DNA of 64,000 bases from Anopheles merus (Eukaryota > Arthropoda > Insecta > Diptera > Culicidae). Below are positions 54,363 through 64,000 of the stretch, one piece after another. The stretch lies in assembly GCF_017562075.2 (NCBI RefSeq), contig NC_054085.1, positions 14,287,222-14,351,221 on the forward strand. Direction: 5' to 3'. The position numbers and the translations under genes are program-made. Below the pieces are notes generated by a model that saw only the letters and a list, made by a program, of their open reading frames with translations, was not told the DNA's origin and searched no databases. How positions within the stretch are numbered: position 1 is the first letter of the stretch; every line of letters begins with the position of its first letter.

Positions 54363-55852
54363 GCGATGGATTTGGTGAAGGGGCCCCGTCTACCATAACG
54401 CCTAGGGCCTCGGAGAGGCTTGACCCGCCACTGCGCTGCAGTGTAATTTAATCGGATAATACTGATGGATAGTGTTTCTCTTTGCAAAAGGATGAAGGTG
54501 GAGAACTTCATATGAAATCATTTATTTAAGGCACAAGGAGTGGTTTATGCAAATTGTGCAAGTGAGAATGAAGTATTTTTTTAATGTTGTATTTTTTTTT
54601 GTTACTTCTATAGATGAAAAAATATTATATTTTATAATAATAACTACAGTATTATAATAATTATTATAACTAATGTAAAAATAATCATGCGAATAATGTA
54701 CCAAACTATGTTATTGAATTATATTTTCTGAATTGTTGCAATCCATCAAGCTGAAATTTACTATAAGAAATATTAAATCATTTATAAGTCTTTTTCATTT
54801 TGATAACTGTATCAAAGTACCAAAAATGTTTGTAAATGTTCCATTTACTAAGCAACTTTCTCTTAGTTTGTTCTGAAAAGCGCCATAAATATCTCTGGCG
54901 GCAGGTTTCGGTACTAGTCAGTAGGCCCCGCCTCTTTCTTTTTCGGTACATAGAGTGCACACTATGAAATGCTAAGGACAGATATCCATTTGGCAAGGCG
55001 GTATTTTTTAGGTGTTTTATTTCGATGTGTTAAATATCAGAAAAATGTATTTATAAATAATTTCAGCAATGCTTAAACCGACAAAAGACACAAAATATAT
55101 GTTCGATCAAACCATGTACTTCCACCAGCAATCTCAGGCAAAGGATTGTGATTGGTTTATTTACCGTTCGAAAAAGGCGGTTTTGGAAGCGTTATTTAAG
55201 GCTGCGCGCGTACGCTATTTACTTTTGCCGCGCGACCGCGCCAAAGTTTAATTATGTTTCACTCCTCCTCCTTCGTGGCATGTGCATTCAAAGCGTAGGT
55301 GATAAGGAGAGCCATGGGAGATGCGAGGCTGCTGCAATGCATCTCGGCAAAGGACGAAAGAGAAAGAAGGAAAATGAAGGAAATGGCAAGACCCTTAGCC
55401 ATCGCTAACGCACCATGCACGCACGGTTTCATTGACTGGTGCCCGGGCCGACCGCGGGATCATTCTTGATTTGTACCCACGGTTGCACGGTTCTGCTGTT
55501 GCCGGGCTGTTGCTGGCCCGTGACCCGTTTGCTGGCGAGTGGCCAGGCTGCATCCGCGGCCGACCCATTCCCGCAAACGGGCCCGCCGGCTTGCAAACGG
55601 TCCGGGCCGGTGGCCCAAAGCGACAGAAGCGACAAAAGAAGCGGCCACTTCTCCAACCACTTCTACTCAAGCGGTGGGAACAATCTCGAGAAACATCGGT
55701 GCTGCTCCCATGTCCGGTGAATAACGTTCGTGATCTTGTGCGCCGCCGAGGAGACACCCGGTGATCCCGGCGGTGGCAAAAACGGTTTTTGAAAGTACGT
55801 TTGCAAAAGAGAATTCAATTTCCTTGCAAACGACATAAACTATTGAAACAAT

Positions 55853-55863
55853 AGAGAGAGAAG

Positions 55864-55921
<58 letters not shown>

Positions 55922-55945
55922 AAGAGAGGAAGAGAAAAAGACAGA
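55853..55945. repeat. (GA)n-rich microsatellite
   Basis: An almost pure GA dinucleotide tract with a few AAAG interruptions. Confidence 0.85.
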
Positions 55946-58900
55946 AGGACAGAGGGAAGAATCAGATAAATTCCCTGACCCAATATTGATATCCCAAGCA
56001 TATCAATGATAGTTGTCCAAGTTTCGCAGACGCCACGACCAGGCAAGGCAAAGTGCAAAATTACATCGCGCATGCAAGCTTCAAGTTTGATAAAGTGCAT
56101 AAAATTGTATGCAAGCTGTTGTTAGAGCTTTTGTAGCACTGCAACATTGAATGCAACTGTCAGTGGAATTTAAGCTACAAGCGGCATGTCCTGTTATACA
56201 AAAGCTCTATCAATAAAACAGAATGCTTTCAGAACACTACAAATGTTTCCATTGGTTCAATTTTGAATATGAACTGTTGTTGTTATACAAATAAAACTGA
56301 GTGGCTCTGATACCAAATTATAACGAATCGAATTGAAGTAACTAATATCAAAATGTGGGTTTTATCAGTGATTAATCACCATTTTCCAGCTCAAATTTCA
56401 ATCTATAGTCAATGTCTCGTTGTCTTATACTCAAGGTATGAGAATATAATACCTCATTTGTTTTATGTTTTAGGCATGTATTTCGTTTAATATTACAAAC
56501 CCCTTGTTATCCACATCGATGCTATTTTTTGCTTCCTTTTTATTGGCAGTATAATAAATCAGTGATCAATGCATCAACCCTTCCCTGCTAAGCTGTGTAC
56601 AGCTTATCACAGTTTGGAATTTTAATTGAAATATCTCTTTTTTTTACATTTGGTAAATCACAACCCGTTACTCTCAACCCATGCATGAGTGAAAATAGCA
56701 TGTGTGCCGGTACCATTTTTTTGTGTGTTAAAATCTTTCTCCAACACGCATTTACCGCACAAAACAATCCCTCCTAGGCAAACCTCTCTCTGCTCTGGGT
56801 CCGGGTGTCGATTATTATTACGTCGATCGCGTCCCATTATTCGAAGGCACGAGTCCTTTTCCGGGCACACGCTACATAGCACACGCGTAATTATATCCCT
56901 GTCGGCTACCTTTCCCTACGACCCCTTCGACACACACACAACAGAGACCCCTAGAAGAAGCATCTTGGCAGCAAACGATTTGCGTACAGGCGCAAACGAC
57001 GTACCCAGGTGGTCGTACGAGAGCACGGTGCGCCCTCATAGCATCAGACGCAGCAGACACACGGTTACGCCTGATTAACTATGCACCCTTTCAATCACTC
57101 GTTCGGCACACACACACTGTGTTCGATTCGACATCGGTAGTGTGCCGTCGTGGCACACTAAAACTATTATTGGAATCGAACCGAAACCGAAACCGAGAAT
57201 GCCAACAGCGCGAACCATCTACCATCTGGCATGAAAATGAAATTAATAAAAAAGCATGTGACGCACATAGAAGACGCACGCATTAAATGATCGAACCCCT
57301 GACAAAAGAATAGTTCGATTTTTGCTATTTCCAATACTAAAAAGGGGACTGTTTTTTGGGTGAGTCTTTTAGAGCTGCGTCCGTTGCAACATAAATAAAC
57401 ACAAAAACCACGGTGCTTGTAGAAAAAAAACTGCAACTGCACTCACTGCCCTCAATAGTCTCGCACAGCATGAAGGGTACAGTTATATGCAGGAGTTTTT
57501 TTTCGGTGCTACTCACAAGTTTTCCATCCCCCTAAAAATACAGAGAGTCACCCTTTGTGGGTAGGACGAAACACACATACAAACGCAAATCTTACCCCTC
57601 AGAAAACGACGAAAAAAAACTGCAACCGCGTCCTTTTTTTTCGACGCAGCAGCATTTTTTTTTTCGAAATACATTCTAAAGGCCGTTCCTCCTTGCGTTT
57701 TCACCCATCACTGTATGGGTGTCATTTTTTATGTGTACGCAAAAAAACAGAAGGGGACGAACGGAGCGTACCGTCGGGACAGCAAGCCGGGAGGGAAGAT
57801 TTTCCACTGCAGAGCACGGCAGGGTACAAACAGGAAGGGAAAAAAACGTCCCATTTATGTTAGTATATGCTTCATTTGGAGTTTTTTTTTTCGTCGCTTG
57901 GTATGGAAAATGTGGCGATTTAAGAGCAGGGGTGGGAAGAATGGGGTTGGATTGTTGCTCGCTCGTGGCCAAAAACGCAAACCGGCGCCGAAATCGGTCT
58001 TCCCATTTTGCGATTTTTTTTCCTCGCTCTTCCCTCCGGCCTTTACAGCTTGATCGTTTTCTTCGCCCTTCGGTCTAACCTCAAAGACTTTCCCTCGTCT
58101 TGAACCACCTGCGTCCCTGTGTATTTTTTTCCATCACGTATGTGTTGGTGTGTGTGAGTAATGTGCTTTTCACCCACTGGCGATTGGAAAATTTTCCACT
58201 TTCCTTCCGGAGTGAAGCATCTTTTTTTTTTGGTTTTCTTCTTCTAGCTGCTTCAAATCGTGGGTGAGCTGAACGAAAAAATGAAGCAGCTTTGTGTGTG
58301 GGTAAGCGCCCAAGGACGACATCGTTTCGCGTCAGGAAGAAATTGGTGATTTAGTAAATTTTTACCTCCTCCTTTCTTGTATCTCGGCTCTCTTTCTCTC
58401 TGCTCTTGTTTAATGCCATGCTTTCGGCACAACGATGGTTGTGTGTAATGCGATATTAAATTATGACGACTACGGGACCAAAATCCAAACACTCACACAA
58501 AGAGATTGTGAAACTTTCGTACAACCAACCAACCAACCAACACAACCCAGGCACTTAGGGGCACCATCTGTGGGTGAGCATGAGCTGTGTCCTCCATAAT
58601 TTTGATTTTTTTTTACTGCAGTGGAAAATCTTATTTTTCTCATATTTGCAGCGAAACAAGCTGAGCTGTTTGGGCTGAAAAGATAAAGAATGATTGAGGG
58701 CAGTGTTGCCAAACATGACTGTGATATTTTTCAATTTATTATTTTGTCGTTAAATAGTAAATAGTGTGTAGTGAAAAATATTTATTTACTTGTTACGATT
58801 GAATAAGTTTTTATTTTATAATTATCCAGTGCACTCTAATAAAATTGAACTAAATTTCATCTTCAAACATTAAGCATAATCTGAGTAAATGTGGCGTCTT

Positions 58901-61534
58901 TTTGGCGTTAACTTCAATGAGACGCATTTAAAAATTATTCTAATCAAGAAAATGCTTTATTATGCTTTGATTGCTCCTGCTTCATTTCTGATCACGTAAA
59001 TTAAGCTCTTATCCAATCGTTTGTCTGTCATTAAATTCATTTTAAACGCTACCTATACACTGACCCTGCTTTAACCTGCGGTTCATAATGAATATAAATG
59101 AGAACTGCTTCACCTGTGCCGAGTTCCACACACACACATTGCTCTCTTATCGATCAATTAAACTGATAATCGATCTGTAATTATATGTTCATAACACACA
59201 CACACAAATTAAGCTTTACTCCACCTAGAAATCCTCGATCTCTGGTGTATACGGTAAAACAACGGCACACGCCTCTTCTGCTACATTAGACCAAGCGCTG
59301 TTTGGCTAATAATCACAATCGGTAAGAAAATCGATCGGAAATCGTCCAGACATGCGATTGCAACAGTATTTATACCTTTCCCTCCTTTCCTCCATGTACA
59401 CCAACAAAAAAAAAACAACGACATGAAAAACCAAAAGCCCCAGTACACATGTACGAACCCGTGCGTTGTGCGGGCGCTCTGTCTGATGGGTCTGATGGGC
59501 GACATATAAGCAGCGGAGTTCGGAGTTTCGTTTCGGTAATTTATGGGCATTATAGGTTGGCGTCGCTATTGGGCTTCCGCATGCGAGACATGTATACGTT
59601 GCGGTGGGGTAAGGGGCAATCCATCGAAACTGGGAGCAAGACACGGGGCGGTTGGGAATTGTCACGGACGTGCCTGTCTGTCGCTGTATGTAATTTAAAT
59701 AACATTTTGCCACCGCTGGCAGTTCTATCGATCGGTCTGAATGCGGCATGTGTGTGTGTGTGTTTATGGGTTTAAAATTATGTTCCAAACATACTCTTTC
59801 ATTGTTTCAAACTTTATGAGCACCTGAAACTGGAATCAGAACGGGGTGCAAGGTGATTTATAGCGCATTTTTGGTGTATATTCCTATTGGTTTGAATTTC
59901 TAGGACGCACTCTGGCAACACTGCGCTATTTTTTAGAACTTTATTCTATTCTTCTGCGTAAAAAATGCTCTCCCTCATCACGACCACAACGGTAGCACGT
60001 TTTGAGGGATAACAATTTTTCACGGTTTTACAGCGCTGAGGCTGCAGCTTCGGAGGTAGCCCTTCGCGACCTCAATTCCACTGAGACGAAGAAAGCAACG
60101 AAACCTCCCCTAAACAAAAAAAAGAAAAAATCCTCAAACAAACAACAATCGCCACAAGAGGCGAGCCACACGAAATGGGGGAATAGGGAAAAAACTCTCT
60201 GCGATGCTTCTTCACGGGCGCAAATCATCTGATTTAATGGCAGTGAATCCGGTGTTCGAACTCGGTGTAGGAGCCAGGCCGGGGCTGATACTCCGACACG
60301 GTAGTGTGTGTGGTGAGATTACGCGACAGGAGAGGCGTCATTGGTTACGATGGGTGAGGTTTCTTTGGCTTTTTCTAGCTTCTAAACACCCCCTCGTGCT
60401 CAGGGCACGAACGGTACACGTGGAGAGTCCTTGTGGGACCGTCGTCTTTGGGAAGGTTCTTCGTTCAATTCAACAAGCACACAGAGGAATAGCGAAACAA
60501 TGCACTCAGTGGTTGATTGGGATGGGAGGTACAGTAGTTGGCAGATTTTTAGTGTAGCACAGGAGGCAGGACCTGTAGAAAAATTCTTCTTAATTATGCA
60601 TTACTAAAGAGTACCTTTCAATAGTGGACTAACTCTTAAATTCTAGGACACCTTCCAATAGTCTTCAAAACCAATGAAGAGTAAAATTGTACCACACTGT
60701 ACACGGCAAAACAAATTACGCAAAAATGAGCCATAAACTTGTGGGCCTGCTTTTCTTATCCCCCCTCAAAACAGTGAAGAAAACGAAACACAAGAAGCGA
60801 ACAACTCCACGCATTTCGGGACCCGATAGTTCCCGGTTCCCGTTTGTCATTTATGCTCACTCCTCCTTTTTGTTCGCCCCCCCCCCCCTTTGCGCGCTCA
60901 CTTTCACATGCATAATAAATTCATTTTTAATTAAAATATTGGCATGATGGGCTCGGCGAAAGCAATCAGCAGGAAAATCAGGAAATGTCTTCCTCATCGT
61001 CCCTTTCGAGCGATCCGACCGACTCATCAACAAAACGCTATTGTAACGATTGTGCTGTATGGCGCCCGAGTTCGATTTAATGATTTCTGCACGGGCCCCT
61101 TGGTGAAAGACGAATTGCAACATTTCCTTAATGAAATTCATCGAAATGAATTTTTATCTCGATCTCGTTATCCTGTGCCGCCCCACCCGGTCAGCGCCCG
61201 CTTCGTTAGCAGCCAACCGTGAGCTTGCTACTGTTCCTTTTTTCCGAAAGGAGCTGATCGCTTCACTGCTCCCTCCTGCCTGCTGTTTCCGGTGGGGGTG
61301 ATTCTTATTTACATATAATTAATCGTTATCCTGACCTGCGGGAGGGAGGGGAGAGGAGGCGGGAGTGAATTTTGCACACAAAGGCTGAGTGTCCGATTAC
61401 AGACAGGATTTGCTGACGTGTGGGTGAAATTGGAGTCGGCTTGATGTTGGTTCGCGGTGTCATATTAGGTCGAGTAAACTGACATACTACAAATCACCAA
61501 ATGGGAAAGCATAGAAATCACCAAAAAAGGATCA

Positions 61535-61562
61535 TCTGCTGCTGCTGCTGCTGCTGCTGCTG
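61535..61562. repeat. (CTG)n trinucleotide repeat
   Basis: Nine consecutive CTG units. No open coding context around it is recognisable. Confidence 0.85.
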
Positions 61563-63545
61563 GACACGTGGATCATTTCCGGACAGATGCGGGACGGGTA
61601 GCCGGGTCTTCCGGAATTGGACGTATTGCTAAATGTGCGTAGCGCAAGTTGCAAAATGGCACGTAACGCTGGTTTACATCACTTGACTTTGATTTGAATG
61701 TCAGTGCGTGTGTTGTCTGGACTATGGTCTATCGTGCTGGTGAGGTGATATTGAGATGAAAATTTAAATAATTCTAAAGTAATAATACAGTGAAGAGTGT
61801 CTAATGTGAACCTCGAAATGGACCTAAAACTTTGGAGAACACATATTCAACAAATGAAGTGTTAAAATATGGCTGTATTTGACCACAGTCTCGATTTATA
61901 TATCTCGTTTTTATATGACATGTCATTGAATACATCTAATTAGATAATCTTGATTATCTAGTGTAGCCAAGAGAAATTCGTCCTAGGAAGACTGTAGATC
62001 TGTAGACTGTGGACATCTTGCAACATGACATAAATGAATGTCAAATACTGGAAGCATCAGATTCGACAAACTTCTATAAATTTCCAAAAAAAAACATCAA
62101 AATCTTTAATCTTTTAGACATCCTCGCTCAGACTCCAAACATATTTGGAACGTGATGTCCAACTTCCTTAACGCTTCCAGCCAACAAAGCAAGCCTCTAC
62201 ATTCCATGTTCATTAATGGGACAACAATCGCAAAACATCAACACAATTATCCATCCAAAACCCCTTACCGTTTATTTGCAACTTGATGTCCAATTTGTTC
62301 ATCACTCTTTCTCGCTATGCACCAACCTCACCAACGTCATCGCACAAAACCCCGAAAACACACGATGATGAATGTAAAACCGACCCCGAGCTGATTAATC
62401 CCTTCACTCGCAGAACAAATCTCCATAATAACCCTTGCTTCTTGAAACGTCCTCTCGAAGGAGAAAAAAGGGTTGTCGTCACCGCCATCAAAAACGGTGA
62501 CCGGGAAGGGTAGGCTCCTTCCCATTGCCACCCGTGCGAATTTCGGACTGGCATTGAATCTCTCACACCAGGCGTAACCTGGTGAACGAGAACCGCCTGC
62601 GTAAAGGGGGCGTGAAAATGAGTTAACAAACGTATCGCTCCCTCGTCCGTACGCTTTATCTTGATCCTATTAGTTTATTGCGCAAAATGCTGCCCCGACG
62701 CTGATGATGAGCGACCGACACCGATGAGATGCCTCCGGGCGGGTCACCGTCTCGTGCCGATGCCGTGAGCATTATGCTGCTGCTGTCTCATTACTCTCTC
62801 GGTTGAGTCATTAGTAGTGGAAGGTCGAAGTCGTCGTTGCCCATCAGTTGATTGGGAATATGCTCCCGGTGTTGAATTGATGTAATTTCCCGATGGTCGA
62901 TGGTCGGTGATGGTGGTCGTCGCTGCACGTCTCTCCTGGGAGTGGCTGCCGTGGATGAATGTCATAAATCTGTTGATTGTTCTACCACGGCAAGATGCGC
63001 GCGTGTTATTAAAAGCGAGGAGGGACACATTTTTCGGCGAATTCTTGCGATACGTTCCGTGGGTCGAGGCAAATGGACGTATTTATGTAACGGTGCCGCT
63101 AAACAATGTTTGATTTGTGATTGTGTGTGCGAATTAAGAAAGGACGACACGTGTAATAAATGAGCTCTTGTGTTAGGGGTTCGATTACAATATATCATGG
63201 GAAATCGTAATTGAGAGCAACAATTAGAACGAATAAGATAGCGTAAAAGAAGCCTCATATGTGTCTCTAATAGTGTTCTTTTCTGCAGAACTTCAAGCTG
63301 GAACTACGTTGACATTATCTAAAGCCTAATTTACCTAAATACATCAAATGTCACTAAATTGGAAAATAATGTCACAAATTTACATGTCCCTCGATAGCAA
63401 CCAGCATTCAACCTTCATTAACTCGGCCACTGGCACGATAATTTCTATCATCCCACGGTGCGTGCGTTCCACCACCAGTTCTTTCTCCCCTTGTATTTCC
63501 ACCGGATGTCACTCCTACACTCATCAAAACAATCATCTATCCAGC

Positions 63546-63574
<29 letters not shown>
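63546..63574. repeat. (AC)n microsatellite
   Basis: A pure AC dinucleotide run of about 28 bases. Confidence 0.85.
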
Positions 63575-63578
<4 letters not shown>

Positions 63579-64000
63579 CCGCTGCCGCTCCTAAAACCAT
63601 TGATTTCATGCCGTGACAATGTCATCTGGCCGCGTCCGATTTGTTCGCGTGTGTTTCCCCGCACCGGTCAGCATTAGAGCGCTTCCACCGGAAACCACTT
63701 TACAACCGTTTGTGTGACCTAGCCAACGTCAAAACAAAAAAAAATCCCCTACAATTTCACGCTCGAAGGCATAGCTTCTTCACGCACACGGGGTACGGTG
63801 CCTTTTTGGACGACGAAGCTCCGCTTTTCAAGTAGCTGAAACTTCTCATTTAGACCAAGACGACAGCGTTTCTAACCAGACTGCAGGCAGCACGACAATA
63901 ACAGAAAAAAAGGAGCGATGTTCCTCATTTCGAACGTGTTTATCGCTGGCCGAGCGAGGCTGATGTCACCGTGTGCGCTGGTCATCAAGTCATCAAGACC

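Larger units (their letters stand above)
49492..54433. mobile_element. Large non-autonomous hAT-type element with perfect 8-bp TSD
   Basis: The element starts CAGTGGCG and ends CCGCCACTG. It is flanked on both sides by the identical octamer CGCTGCAG (49,484-49,491 and 54,434-54,441), the 8-bp duplication expected of hAT transposition. Both ends carry GGGGCCCCGT motifs shared with the element at 35,513. The 4.9-kb interior lacks a recognisable transposase. Its left part contains repeated units of about 0.8-1.0 kb. Poly-C tracts lie near both ends (49,590-49,605 and 54,340-54,362). A second hAT MITE is nested at 53,507. Confidence 0.85.
54442..64000. other. Gene-free right flank
   Basis: No exon, RNA gene or complete transposon is supported. 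Frames in the GC-rich portion (55,400-55,760) overlap on all strands and lack domains. Contents include a GA tract at 55,855-55,945, poly-T/poly-A runs around 57.4-58.2 kb, (TGC)n at 61,535-61,562 and (AC)n at 63,546-63,574. Confidence 0.5.

Noticed and set aside
55395..55764. GC-rich open frames on several strands
   Set aside because: Overlapping frames in all phases with low-complexity Arg/Pro/Gly content; more likely compositional than coding.
58701..59923. Possible transposon with ends CAGTGTTGCCA and TGGCAACACTG
   Set aside because: The 11-bp inverted match is suggestive, but the 8-bp flanks (ATTGAGGG and CGCTATTT) do not match and there is no TA duplication, so I cannot support an element.

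Overview
The window is insect nuclear DNA and fits a mosquito of the genus Anopheles. The reasons are short GT-AG introns, (AC)n/(GT)n microsatellites, several DNA transposons and MITEs, and three copies of a tRNA-derived SINE resembling the Anopheles SINE200 family. Species assignment is an inference; no search was possible.

All recognisable genes lie between about 15.0 and 43.1 kb. Order and orientation: RBM45-like paralog (15,090-16,035, +); CLIP protease gene A (16,450-21,128, -); CLIP protease gene B (25,351-29,441, -); CLIP protease homolog C (30,437-34,985, +); CLIP protease homolog D (37,348-40,654, +); a full four-RRM RBM45 homolog (41,704-43,050, +). Two copies of an RNA-binding protein gene thus bracket four secreted multidomain serine protease-like genes. 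I rebuilt all exon chains by hand from GT-AG sites, reading phase and comparison between paralogs. Each chain gives an uninterrupted frame of 290 (RBM45-like), 879 (A), 886 (B), 941 (C), 855 (D) and 409 (RBM45) codons.

The four protease-type genes share one unusual layout: signal peptide, protease domain 1, degenerate protease domain 2, CLIP domain, degenerate protease domain 3. In A and B domain 1 keeps the His/Asp/Ser triad and Asp189 (trypsin-like). In C and D the triad is lost in all three domains (His to Glu, Asp to Asn, Ser to Val in domain 1), so these should be non-catalytic homologs. C also carries three tandem copies of a 78-nt phase 1-1 exon that D lacks. C and D are recent tandem duplicates with patchwork identity, as expected from gene conversion. 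CLIP-family proteases and homologs generally act in extracellular melanisation/Toll cascades; a role there is inferred from family only.

The flanks (1-15.0 kb and 43.1-64 kb) show no gene I can support. They hold microsatellites, GAGA-rich tracts and transposons: a 245-bp foldback MITE built of ten 21-bp units (6,804-7,048), a pogo/Tigger-like MITE (41,030-41,368), a 4.9-kb hAT-type element with perfect 8-bp target duplications (49,492-54,433) holding a nested 304-bp hAT MITE with its own perfect duplications (53,507-53,810), an 844-bp relative (35,513-36,356), non-LTR retrotransposon 3' fragments, and two decayed mariner-type transposases.
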